A DNA stretch of 64,000 nucleotides from an uncultured Collinsella sp. (GTDB lineage Bacteria > Actinomycetota > Coriobacteriia > Coriobacteriales > Coriobacteriaceae), in assembly GCA_900544095.1 (NCBI GenBank), contig UQTV01000001.1, positions 806,001 to 870,000 on the forward strand. The letters run 5' to 3'. Every line of letters starts with the position of its first letter. Positions within the stretch are counted from its first letter, which is position 1. Of this stretch, positions 49,572 through 58,157 are shown piece after piece. Position numbers and translations under genes: made by a program. The notes under the pieces were generated by a model that searched no databases, was not told the DNA's origin, and was given only the letters and a program-made list of their open reading frames with translations.

Positions 49572-50651
49572 CTACTCCCCGTGATGGTGGCCGCAGCAGC
49601 ACTCGTGGCCGTCGTCATGGCCGTGGCCGCCGCAGCACTCGTGGTCCTCGCCGTGATGGTGACCGCAACCGCACTCATGGTCGTCGCCGTGCTCGCCGCA
49701 ACCGCAGCCGTCCTCGTGAACGCCATGCTCCTCAGGACGATACTGCGACCAGTCCAGACCGGCGGCGATGGCGTCGGCCTCCTCCTTATAGAGGACCGTG
49801 ATGGCCTGGGTGCCAAGCTTGGCGCCACCGATGGCATCGAGCATATCGTAGAGCGTAAAGGCGACGTCGGCGCCGGGCAGCGCGAGCTCGCGGTCATCGG
49901 CGTAGGCGAGCGCCAGACGCAGGTCCTTAATGAAGTGCTCGACCATAAAGCCGGGCTTGTAGTCGCCGTCGAGTGCCTTGGGCGCCAGGCTCTCCATGGC
50001 GCCGGACTTGCCGGTACCGCCCAGGATCATCTGGCGGGTCTTCTCCAGGTCAAGGCCGCTCAGCTCGGCAAATGCCATGGCGTCTGCCATGCCGACCATG
50101 CAGGCGCCCAGCGACACCTGGTTGGCGAGCTTGGCAGCCTGGCCCTTGCCGGCGCCATCGAAGCAGCAGATGTTGGCCGCAAAGGTGGCAAGGATATCGC
50201 GGACCGGCGCGATGTCGTTCTCGGTGGCGCCCACGATAGCCGTGAGCGTGCCGGCGATAGCGCCCGACTCGCCGCCGGTGACGGGGCAGTCAAACGCCAT
50301 GCGGCCGGAAACCTGGGCGGCCTCGGCAATGTCACGCGCCAGCTCGGGGGAGCTCGTGGTGAGGTCGATCAGCACCGCGCCGGGCTTGGTGCACGCGAGC
50401 AGGCCGTCGCCCGCCAGGTAGAGCTCCTCGACCTCGGAGGGATAGCCCACCATGGTAAAGACGACATCGGCGTTCGCCGCGGCATCGGCCGGCGTATCGG
50501 CCCAGACGGCGCCGCGCTCAACGAGCGCTGCGGCCTTGGACTTGGTGCGGTTGTTGACCGTGACGGGATAGCCGGCATCCAGGATGTGGCCGGCAATGGG
50601 GGCACCCATGATTCCGGTGCCGATAAATGCGACGGAGAGCTTGTTTGCCAT
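49572..50651 (-). CDS. HIBADH-family oxidoreductase with His/Cys-rich tail
   Basis: 359 residues. Residues 1-300 are a 3-hydroxyisobutyrate/tartronate-semialdehyde reductase type enzyme: FIGTGIMGAPIAGHILDAG, the substrate loop DCPVTGGESGAIAG, and the catalytic Lys in GKGQAAKLANQ. The last 48 residues hold 13 His and 9 Cys in a repeating CGCG-HHHGE-HECC pattern, unlike the compact family end, and probably bind transition metal. The substrate is unknown. AAAAGG precedes the ATG. Confidence 0.85.
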   Translation of the reverse strand: MANKLSVAFIGTGIMGAPIAGHILDAGYPVTVNNRTKSKAAALVERGAVWADTPADAAANADVVFTMVGYPSEVEELYLAGDGLLACTKPGAVLIDLTTSSPELARDIAEAAQVSGRMAFDCPVTGGESGAIAGTLTAIVGATENDIAPVRDILATFAANICCFDGAGKGQAAKLANQVSLGACMVGMADAMAFAELSGLDLEKTRQMILGGTGKSGAMESLAPKALDGDYKPGFMVEHFIKDLRLALAYADDRELALPGADVAFTLYDMLDAIGGAKLGTQAITVLYKEEADAIAAGLDWSQYRPEEHGVHEDGCGCGEHGDDHECGCGHHHGEDHECCGGHGHDDGHECCCGHHHGE

Positions 50652-50749
50652 GAAACCTTTCCTTTTGGGTTGGGTGTTGTTACCAGGTTGAATACTCGGT
50701 GCCAGCGTTTGGGCTGTGAGTTGGGATCGATTACGGCCGCGTTACTTGC

Positions 50750-51703
50750 CTACTGACCGCGCACGCGGCGGGCGATGCGGTCGGAAAGCGACGCCTTGTC
50801 GGCGCGGTTCTTACCCCAAAACGCGCAGGCCACCATGCCGGGACCCACGTGCGAGCCAATGGTGGGACCCACGGAGCTGCGAATGATCGTGACGTCGGCG
50901 CAACCCTCCTCCTTGCGGATGGCGGCTTCGAGCCAGTCGCCGTCCTTTTCGGCATCGGCCGTCATAATGGCGATGGGCATGGTGCGATCGGGCACATAGT
51001 TCTCGCGGAACGACTTGAGAATGGACTTGAGCGCCTTCTTGCGACCGCGGTTGACGCCGATCAGCGACAGCGAGCCGGCCAGGTCGTAGGACAGCTCGGG
51101 TTTGACGTCGAGCTTTGCCGTGAGCTGTGCCGCCGCGGGCGGAATGCGGCCGCCGGCAGCCAGCGCGTCAAAGCTCTCGAGCGTAAAGTAACCGTGGACA
51201 TAGGTCTTGGCCTCGTTTGCCCAGTCGACCAGCTGCTTGGCGGTCAGTCCCGCCGAACGCTGGCGCACGGCCTCAAGCGCCAAGAGCTCGCCGGTCGCAC
51301 AGGGCAGAGCGTTGTCGACCACGTACAGCTCAAAGTTGGGATACTCGGCGCGCACGGCGTCCGCCGCCTGGCACGCGGAGTTGTAGCTCGACGACAGCGC
51401 CGAGGTAAAGCACAGGTAGACCGTGGGCGTACCCTCTTTGGCGCACTCGGTAAAGAACTCGATATAGCGACCGAGCGACACAGCCGAGGTGGACACGCGG
51501 GCACCGGCGCGCATGCGGTCGTAGAACTCCTTGGGCGTGATGCTCGACCAGATGTCGTCCGTACGCTCCTCGCCATCGATAATGAAGGGGAAACCCAGGA
51601 TATCGACATCGAGGTTCGCGGCGACCTCGGGGCTAAAGTCGCAGCAGGTATCGACGACGATGCGGCAACGGTCCGAATGACCGGCGGATGCGGCCTTGTC
51701 CAT
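50750..51703 (-). CDS. DegV-family fatty-acid-binding protein
   Basis: 317 residues from the ATG at 51703, with AAGGAG 8 bases upstream; an adjacent TTG is rejected. IVVDTCCDFSPEVAAN is the DegV opening, followed by SAVSLGRYIEFF, LCFTSALSSSYNSACQAAD, DVKPELSYDLAG and SSVGPTIGSHVGPGM. DegV proteins bind acyl chains and, in some bacteria, serve fatty-acid kinase. No fakA lies near. Confidence 0.88.
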   Translation of the reverse strand: MDKAASAGHSDRCRIVVDTCCDFSPEVAANLDVDILGFPFIIDGEERTDDIWSSITPKEFYDRMRAGARVSTSAVSLGRYIEFFTECAKEGTPTVYLCFTSALSSSYNSACQAADAVRAEYPNFELYVVDNALPCATGELLALEAVRQRSAGLTAKQLVDWANEAKTYVHGYFTLESFDALAAGGRIPPAAAQLTAKLDVKPELSYDLAGSLSLIGVNRGRKKALKSILKSFRENYVPDRTMPIAIMTADAEKDGDWLEAAIRKEEGCADVTIIRSSVGPTIGSHVGPGMVACAFWGKNRADKASLSDRIARRVRGQ

Positions 51704-51783
51704 CAAAGCGACTCCTTACGTAAAAAAGGCGGCCATCCGCATGGGATGACCGCCGGCCGTTAACTCATGCAAGTTAACGTATT

Positions 51784-52368
51784 TTACTCGTCAAGTGTTT
51801 CGATACGGGGCTTGATGATGCCATATCCACCATTCTTACGGTGATACACCACATTGATGAGGCCAGTCGTCGCGTTCTCGAACACGTAGAAGTCGTGACC
51901 GAGCAAATCGGTCTGCACCAGCGCCTGCTCTTCAGTCATCGGGGTGACATCGATGACCTTCTCGCGGACGAGCAGGTCGTCCTCCTCCTCGGGCAGCAGC
52001 AGGTCGGCCAGATCCTCGACGCGCTCGACCGGCGCGACATCCGCTGCGCTGGCACCGCCCTGGCGGTTGTCCACGACCTTGGTCTTGAACTTGCGCAGCT
52101 GGCGGGTGACCTTATCGGCGGAGAGGTCGATGGCAGCGTACATATCTGCACCGTGCTCGGCAACGCGAATCACCGAACCGCGGGCACGAACCGTAACCTC
52201 GACGATTGCCGGGTTGGGGTTCGAGGGGTTCTTCTCATAGCGAAGTACAACGTCGACCGTCATGGGCTCGATATCGAAAACCTTGAGCGCCTCGCCGATC
52301 TTCTCATCCACATGCGCACGCAGAGCATCGGTTACCGTCGTCTTGCGTCCAGAAACCTTGATATCCAT
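51784..52368 (-). CDS. hpf: Long ribosome hibernation-promoting factor
   Basis: 194 residues from MDIKVSGRKTTVTDALRAHV at 52368, with TGGAG upstream; the longer frame is rejected. Residues 1-100 form the S30AE/YfiA domain and about 135-194 the dimerising tail (TEEQALVQTDLLGHDFYVFEN), the long form that makes 100S ribosomes. The short gap upstream holds a CGCACTTT/AAAGTGCG dyad (52491-52514) and no gene. Confidence 0.93.
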   Translation of the reverse strand: MDIKVSGRKTTVTDALRAHVDEKIGEALKVFDIEPMTVDVVLRYEKNPSNPNPAIVEVTVRARGSVIRVAEHGADMYAAIDLSADKVTRQLRKFKTKVVDNRQGGASAADVAPVERVEDLADLLLPEEEDDLLVREKVIDVTPMTEEQALVQTDLLGHDFYVFENATTGLINVVYHRKNGGYGIIKPRIETLDE

Positions 52369-52585
52369 ACGTGGCTCCAATCTGCCTCGGGGACTTACTG
52401 TACTGGCTATGTACCCACTGCCGTGCATTTAATCACCCGAATTCCCAAAGACCCGAATAACGATTGCTTGATACCGCATACCGAAGTCTCGCACTTTTCC
52501 GTGGCAAAGTGCGCTATAGGAGGGAGCCGATGGCTTTGTATTTGGTCCCGAAAATTGGCTTTGACCTGCTGGTTTTATAGGGATG

Positions 52586-52620
52586 AAAAAGCCGGGCTCC
52601 CCTATTGGGGAAGCCCGGCG
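52586..52620 (-). terminator. Terminator after the binding-protein gene
   Basis: On the minus strand GCCGGGCTTCCCC and GGGGAGCCCGGC form the stem, followed by TTTTTC. It lies in the 317-base gap before hpf, which holds no other clear feature. Confidence 0.88.
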
Positions 52621-52685
52621 GTGCGTGTTGAAACCGTGAAGAGGTGTCCTTTCCAACGTATAGGAGACACCACCCCTAGCAATAA

Positions 52686-53696
52686 CTAGCTATTGAGCTT
52701 GTTAATGTCGTCGTCGGTGATAGTGCCCTCCTGGCTGGACGATTTATCCTCGGAGGATGCACCCTCGCTGCTCGAATCGGAGGATGCGGACTCGCCGGAT
52801 CCGGTGTCGGTCGACTGCACGTCGGCGCCCGAGACCGTCTTGGTGGTGAGGTCATAGGGCATCGTGCCGTACCAAACGGAGTGGACCGCCTCGAGCGTGC
52901 CATCGACCGTGATACCGTCGAGGGCATCGCTCACGGCACGGCATAGCTCGTCGTTGGCCGCGAGGCCCGCGACGCCGAGCGTCGAGGGCGTCTCGAGCGT
53001 GCCGACGTAAGAGACCTGGCTCATCAGGCGCGCAAGGTAGCCGCCGGCCGTGGAGTCGCAGATCACGTAGTCGACCTCGCCGGACTCGAGTGCCTCAAAG
53101 CACTCGTTGATGTTGGAGAAGGTCTTTTGGTTGGCCGTGATGCTCTGCTTGGCGAGCGCTTCCTGCGAGGCCGAGGAGGTCTGAACGCCCAGGGTAGCGG
53201 TGTTAAGCGTTTCGGTGGAAACGCTCAGAGACTCGCCGTCGCTCGTCTTTCCGAACACTGCCGCAGCGTCGTACAGGCAAGTACCAAGCGCGCTGATGTC
53301 ACCATCCGTGGAATTGATGTCGCCAATGAAGATGTCGGCCTTTTTGTCGCCAAGCGCGGAATCGGCAGAAGACGCATCGACGAAGGCGACCTTAAGGCCC
53401 ATACGGCTTGCAAGGGCGCGGGCAGCGTCGACCGCGTAGCCCGTGAGGTTGCCATCGGCGCTCTGCATGGCCTGCGGAGCATCAGAGGTATCGAGAGCAA
53501 CCGTCAGGGTACCGGGAGTGACCAGGGCATCGTCCGACACCGTAGGGGTAACGGTCTCGCGCTCGATCTGGTCAATCGTGGGAGTCGTGAACGTAGACAG
53601 TGGATTGAACGCGCATCCGCTCAAGCCCAATACGGCAATGACCGCCGCGGTCCCAGCACCTAACCGAGCCGCGTGCATCAAGCTGCCCCTCACCAT
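52686..53696 (-). CDS. Amino-acid ABC transporter binding lipoprotein
   Basis: 336 residues from MVRGSLMHAARLG at 53696. A signal peptide ends in the lipobox LSGC (near residue 30). A family 3 solute-binding domain follows: GTLTVALDTSDAPQAMQ, GYAVDAARALASRMGLKVAF, and DYVICDSTAGGYLARL. The C-terminal 50 residues are Ser/Glu/Asp-rich and probably disordered. No permease or ATPase gene lies beside it. The frame stays open upstream to 54077 but lacks a signal peptide there. Confidence 0.83.
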   Translation of the reverse strand: MVRGSLMHAARLGAGTAAVIAVLGLSGCAFNPLSTFTTPTIDQIERETVTPTVSDDALVTPGTLTVALDTSDAPQAMQSADGNLTGYAVDAARALASRMGLKVAFVDASSADSALGDKKADIFIGDINSTDGDISALGTCLYDAAAVFGKTSDGESLSVSTETLNTATLGVQTSSASQEALAKQSITANQKTFSNINECFEALESGEVDYVICDSTAGGYLARLMSQVSYVGTLETPSTLGVAGLAANDELCRAVSDALDGITVDGTLEAVHSVWYGTMPYDLTTKTVSGADVQSTDTGSGESASSDSSSEGASSEDKSSSQEGTITDDDINKLNS

Positions 53697-54174
53697 GTCC
53701 ACTACCCTGCCTTCTGTGTCGTATACAATCCGTGCGTTGCGCGGAATAACGGGTTGTTCCCACCAGCTGACCTGGTATTTGACCCCACACTTGCGCACCG
53801 GGGTGTTTGCTCGGGAGGCCGTAGCCGCCTTCACGACTGGCCCGCTCGCCCGCGAGGCGGTATTGCCCCAAAGAAAGTAGAACGGACGGTGCGGCTTACA
53901 TCTAGGACGCGCCATGATCGCGCCGCGCGCACGCGGTCGCTTACGTGGATCCCTTTGACCGCGTCTGTCTTGGACTAGGATGGACATTTCGTCCGTCCGC
54001 AACCACAGCCTGGCAGGAACGTAGCGCATTATAGCTAAGTTCAAGCTAAAGTTTAAGGTTAAGGGCGTCATTCGCATCGCGAGTACAGATTTCGCAGGTC
54101 AGGACGGGCTGCACGTGGCCAGATTGAGCTCGTCGCCCCCTATGGGGAGCCTCGAGACGCCCGTTTTAGGGGCC

Positions 54175-54393
54175 GTGTGCAAAAAACGGCAAATATGAGT
54201 ACTGTTACCAATTTAGTAGCAGCGATTTTCCACCTCGTGAGCCGGTTTCGAGCTCATTTAGCCCTGCTTAGCGCCTTGATTTCCCACATTTGTTTATTAT
54301 CTTCGCGATTTTTACCGTTTCTCGATCCGCAAATATCAGATTTTGCTGTTACTAATTTTGTATCAGTACTCATTTTTGCCACTTTTTGCACAG
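54175..54393. repeat. 219-bp MITE-like element with 48-bp inverted ends
   Basis: Bases 54175-54222 pair with 54346-54393 at 40 of 48 positions; both ends include TGCAAAAA and ATGAGTACTG. The middle has no gene. It occupies part of the 730-base gap 53697-54427, where I otherwise see only the lipoprotein leader region and no clear signals. Confidence 0.8.
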
Positions 54394-54427
54394 CACCTAT
54401 AAACAGACCCCCTCTCAAAACCAACAT

Positions 54428-55537
54428 CTATGCTGGCTTAAGCCCAAAACATGCTCGGAGCGTATTCAGCAGCGCGTCTTGCTTCTTCCGACGAGCCTCC
54501 ACGCGGTTTTGGTACCGCTTGCCCATGCGTTGGTATATGCGCCATGCGAGTGCCTCCATCGCTTCCATGTCGCAGAGCATTTCGTTGTTGACCGTCGCGA
54601 CCTCGATTCCCATAGTAATCAAGCCCGTGTTGCGTTTTTCATCATGGATACGTCCCCTCCGGGAGGAATGGCCCAGCTCACCGTTGTATTCCAGGTCAAA
54701 CCGGGCTGCCTCTTGATATGCATCGCAAACTGCATGAGGCATCCCCGAGATTGCCTGCGCACGGTCATCGAACTCGATCTTGTAGTCGGTCTTAAAAGGC
54801 CCGCAGGCAAACCCGCCATAGGAAAACGGAAGCGAAAACAGGGCGAGCATGATGCACTCCATGGGCGAGAGCAGGTTTTCCGAAAGATAGGGACACAGAC
54901 GCAGCAGCTGTTTGGCCACATTCCCCTTGCATGCCGCAAGGTAATCTGCCAGGCGATCGGGCGTCAGCACCGGCTCGACTTCAAAGTAGCCCACGTCTGC
55001 TGGCTGGTCCTTGTCCTTTGCAAGTTTATTCGCAACAGGCGAGGTGTAGGGAGGCAGATACTTCCCGCGGTCGCTCAGTGAAATCTTAGAGCACAGCTCC
55101 TGGGCCAGGGCAAACGCCTGGATGCAGCCGACCTCGCGCGCAACGGCAACACAAAGGGCCTCGGGAGATAGACTGTACACCCCCGGTTCCACCTCTAGAA
55201 TCGAGCCGGCGGGCAACCCGGAACACACGGACCAGCCTACGCCAGGCATGCGGCGGCGCTGCGCTGCAGATCCCACCAGCAAGCACAGATCTTCTTGCAC
55301 CTCGCCACTTTTGGCTCCAATTCGCACCAAGTCAGGAAGATAGATATCCTCGGTCGAGGGCGACGACGTGCGCAGCACACGGCGCTCTTCATCGGGATTA
55401 AGGTCCTTCCAGCTGATATAGCCCATCTGCCGGCGCTCGGCGCGCATCATGCGCAGCGCTGAAGCGCCTGTTAGGATTACGGAAGCCGCTAGCTGTTCGC
55501 CTGTCGGCTCGTTGCGCCGCTCAATCTTCACTGCCAC
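54428..55537 (-). CDS. Hypothetical protein with nuclease-like C-terminus
   Basis: About 369 residues, starting at GTG 55537 or 55531 (VKIERRNEPTGEQ) behind AGGGGTGG; the longer frame overlaps comF and is rejected. The end, RFDLEYNGELGHSS then HDEKRNTGLITMGIEVATV, resembles the DUF559/Vsr-like restriction-endonuclease fold (E..G...D.KR). The N-terminal part resembles loci that precede such domains in abortive-infection-type regulators, but the match is weak. It follows comF by 10 bases. Confidence 0.6.
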   Translation of the reverse strand: MAVKIERRNEPTGEQLAASVILTGASALRMMRAERRQMGYISWKDLNPDEERRVLRTSSPSTEDIYLPDLVRIGAKSGEVQEDLCLLVGSAAQRRRMPGVGWSVCSGLPAGSILEVEPGVYSLSPEALCVAVAREVGCIQAFALAQELCSKISLSDRGKYLPPYTSPVANKLAKDKDQPADVGYFEVEPVLTPDRLADYLAACKGNVAKQLLRLCPYLSENLLSPMECIMLALFSLPFSYGGFACGPFKTDYKIEFDDRAQAISGMPHAVCDAYQEAARFDLEYNGELGHSSRRGRIHDEKRNTGLITMGIEVATVNNEMLCDMEAMEALAWRIYQRMGKRYQNRVEARRKKQDALLNTLRACFGLKPA

Positions 55538-55547
55538 AAAACCACCC

Positions 55548-56354
55548 CTACCAAACACGTGCGATAGCAAGGCCATCGACTGCCGCAGCGCCGGCACGCT
55601 TGAGCTCCGCCGAGGCTGCTGCCATGGTCGCGCCCGTGGTGATAACGTCATCGATAAGCAGTAAGCGGCGGCCGTGCACGTCCTCAACCGTCTCGTACAT
55701 GCCTTGGGCACGCTCGCGACGCTCCTCACGACCGAGTTCGCGCTGGTCGCCATGCCCGTACTTGACGAGGGCATCGAGCAGGGGAACACCCGACAGCTCG
55801 CAAAATGGGCGCGCAATGGCCTCCATATGATCAAAGCCACGCCGCCGAAACGCTGCCGCCGTCGCAGGCACAAACACCACCGCATCCGCACTGGACAGCA
55901 CACCTCCTAAGCGTTCGGGCGCTACGACCTGGGCATGCAGGGCGGTGTCGTAGAGCAGCTCCGCCAGATACGGAGCCAGGCGTCGCTCGCCCGCGTCCTT
56001 GTACGCTTTAATGATGCGCGGCAGCGGATGCGCATAGACGGAGCACGCCAGGCAGCGGTCGAGCGTCTCCGCCATTGCCGAGGACGTGCCCTCGACCGAA
56101 CACTCAGTGCACAGCAAATCCCCAAACGGGGCGCCGCATCGGGTACAGCTATGACGTGGGTCGATGAGCGTGAGCGCGGCCAGGCAGTCTTGGCAAATAA
56201 GCGCACCGGCGCGCTCGCAGCCGGCACATCGTGTTGGCGACAATGCCTCGAGTGCCTCGCGTGCCGCCCGCTCGGCAAACGGCAGCAATTCGTCCGCAAA
56301 CGGTAGGGCGCCGGCACCCTGCAGACGGCTCAATTTGTTCAGATGGCTCTTCAA
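55548..56354 (-). CDS. comF: ComF-family phosphoribosyltransferase-like protein
   Basis: 268 residues from a TTG. Zinc-binding cysteines: CAGCERAGALICQDC and CTRCGAPFGDLLCTEC. The PRPP loop is RLLLIDDVITTGATM. ComF proteins aid DNA uptake or have unknown PRTase roles. The Shine-Dalgarno AGGGAGGG lies in the 3' arm of a 12-bp hairpin (56358-56393), so initiation may be regulated. Confidence 0.88.
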   Translation of the reverse strand: MKSHLNKLSRLQGAGALPFADELLPFAERAAREALEALSPTRCAGCERAGALICQDCLAALTLIDPRHSCTRCGAPFGDLLCTECSVEGTSSAMAETLDRCLACSVYAHPLPRIIKAYKDAGERRLAPYLAELLYDTALHAQVVAPERLGGVLSSADAVVFVPATAAAFRRRGFDHMEAIARPFCELSGVPLLDALVKYGHGDQRELGREERRERAQGMYETVEDVHGRRLLLIDDVITTGATMAAASAELKRAGAAAVDGLAIARVW

Positions 56355-56357
56355 GAC

Positions 56358-56393
56358 ACAACCCTCCCTACGTTCGGTCGCAGGGAGGGTTGT
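56358..56393 (-). promoter_or_regulatory. Hairpin covering the comF ribosome site
   Basis: On the minus strand ACAACCCTCCCT pairs perfectly with AGGGAGGGTTGT, and GTC-TTG follows. The 3' arm is the only Shine-Dalgarno of comF. It may also act as terminator of ricT, though no T tract follows. Confidence 0.7.
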
Positions 56394-56456
56394 TGATTCA
56401 GCGCTATGATACCCCGATGCCCTCGGGGCAAGGCGGGCTAAATCCGCTCGCGGGCG

Positions 56457-58157
56457 TTATTCGCCGGCGGGCGGTTGTGGTGCGGACGAAGACGGGGTCG
56501 AGCCCTCGCCACCATCCTGGCGCGGCTTGCGGGAACGGCGACGACGACGGCGCTTTTGACCCTGGTCGGCCGAGCCCTCGCCACCACGATCTTCGCGCGG
56601 CTCGCACTCGTCGCGAGCGGCACCACGCGAAGCCTTGGCAGCCGCTCCCCCGCCATCTCCGGGACGACGGCGCGTGACCTTGACCTCGCCATCCGAGACC
56701 TGATCGGCAACGGAGGGCACTGAGGGCTTCTGTTGCGCGCCCGAGGAATGGCGACGGCGCGGACGCGGCGCGCGCTCCTCCTCGCCACGTGACTTGCCGC
56801 CCTTGTCGACAGGCGCATCGGAGGCCGAGGGACCCTTGGAAGCGGCACCAGCCTCGCGAGCAGCTGCGGCGCGGAAGGCGTCCTCGCGCTCCTCGCTCGA
56901 CAGATGACGACGGCGACGGCGCGTGGGGTTCATGCCACCGCCGCGGTTTTGCTGCTGGGGCTGCTGAGCCTCGCGCTCGCGAGAGGCGTTCTTGCCCGCG
57001 GCTGCAGCCTCGGCAGCATCGCCCGAGCCTGCGCGCTTGCGACGACGACGGCCACCGGCGGCCTCCTCGGCCTCAGGCGTTGCGGCATTGCCACGGCCCT
57101 TTCCGCGGCCACGACCCTCGCCCTGCCCCTGACCGGCGCGAGCATCGGATTCAGCATCGCGACGACGGCGCTTGGGCATCGACGTACCGGCCAGACGGTC
57201 GGCGCTCGACAGGCCATCGCCCACGTCGACGCCGTTCTCGCGGTCGAGCTCCATAAGCGCCAGACGCATCTCGGGCGACTCGATGCGCTCGAGCACGTCG
57301 CGCGTCACGCAGTCGGGGCGGCAGTTGCAGCCCTGCTCGGCGGCCTTCTTTTTGCAGCCCTCCGAGCAGGTCATATCGGCCAGGTTGACCTTAAAGACCT
57401 TGCCGTTCTCCAGGCGCAGCACCAGCTGCTCACGCGGCGTGTCATATTCCTGAATACGCGCCTTGCCGAGCGGCGTATCGATGAGCGTCTTCTTTTTGGG
57501 CGCACGGCTCTTAAAGTCCTTGTACGCTTCGAACTCATAGCGCAGGCAGCACATCAGGCGGCCGCAAACGCCGCTGATCTTGGAGGAATTGAGCGGCAGG
57601 TCCTGCTCTTTTGCCATGCGGATCGAGACGGGCTCAAACTGTCCGCCAAAGCGCGTGCAACAGAGCTCCTGGCCGCACTGGGCATAGCCGCCCACCAGGC
57701 GAGTCTCGTCGCGCACGCCGATCTGGCGCATGTCGACGCGAATGTGCAGCGTCGAGGACAGATCCTTGACGAGCTGGCGAAAATCGACGCGCTCCTCGGC
57801 CGCAAAGTAGAACACGGCCTTCTCGCCGCCAAACAGGTACTCGACGCCCACCGGCTTCATCTCGAGGTCGAGTTCTTTGACCAGACGGCGGAAATCGACC
57901 ATGGCCTCGTCGCCCTGGATGGCAAGATCGTCGGCAAGCTGCAGGTCGATGTCGCTCGCCACGCGCAGCACGGGCTTGAGCGGCTGACCGATCTCGTCTT
58001 GCGGCACCTCGAAGGGATCGGCCGTAACCAAGCCGATCTCGGTTCCGCGCTCGGTGGAGCAAATGGCATAATCGGCCTCGAGGATATCCAGGTCCTGCGG
58101 GTCAAACCACAGGTCGCGCGAGGCGTAGGTAAACTTAACGGGTACGACTAACGGCAT
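56457..58157 (-). CDS. ricT: PSP1-domain protein RicT with long basic tail
   Basis: 566 residues. The PSP1 core (about 1-270) has the cysteines CGQELCCTRFGG, CGRLMCCLRYE, then CSEGC and CNCRPDC, as in the iron-sulphur RicT of the Y-complex that aids RNA processing. From about 330 the protein is low complexity with Arg/Lys clusters (MPKRRRRDAE, TRRRRRHLSSEE, KRRRRRRSRKPR), a likely RNA-binding extension. It overlaps holB by 10 bases. Confidence 0.88.
   Translation of the reverse strand: MPLVVPVKFTYASRDLWFDPQDLDILEADYAICSTERGTEIGLVTADPFEVPQDEIGQPLKPVLRVASDIDLQLADDLAIQGDEAMVDFRRLVKELDLEMKPVGVEYLFGGEKAVFYFAAEERVDFRQLVKDLSSTLHIRVDMRQIGVRDETRLVGGYAQCGQELCCTRFGGQFEPVSIRMAKEQDLPLNSSKISGVCGRLMCCLRYEFEAYKDFKSRAPKKKTLIDTPLGKARIQEYDTPREQLVLRLENGKVFKVNLADMTCSEGCKKKAAEQGCNCRPDCVTRDVLERIESPEMRLALMELDRENGVDVGDGLSSADRLAGTSMPKRRRRDAESDARAGQGQGEGRGRGKGRGNAATPEAEEAAGGRRRRKRAGSGDAAEAAAAGKNASREREAQQPQQQNRGGGMNPTRRRRRHLSSEEREDAFRAAAAREAGAASKGPSASDAPVDKGGKSRGEEERAPRPRRRHSSGAQQKPSVPSVADQVSDGEVKVTRRRPGDGGGAAAKASRGAARDECEPREDRGGEGSADQGQKRRRRRRSRKPRQDGGEGSTPSSSAPQPPAGE

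Noticed and set aside
53697..54077. Upstream extension of the binding-protein frame by 127 codons
   Set aside because: The signal peptide and lipobox begin at 53696, and the extension is Arg-rich and lacks a ribosome site.
56475..58151. Long plus-strand frames opposite ricT
   Set aside because: They mirror the GC-rich codons of ricT, which has clear motifs, a ribosome site and operon context.
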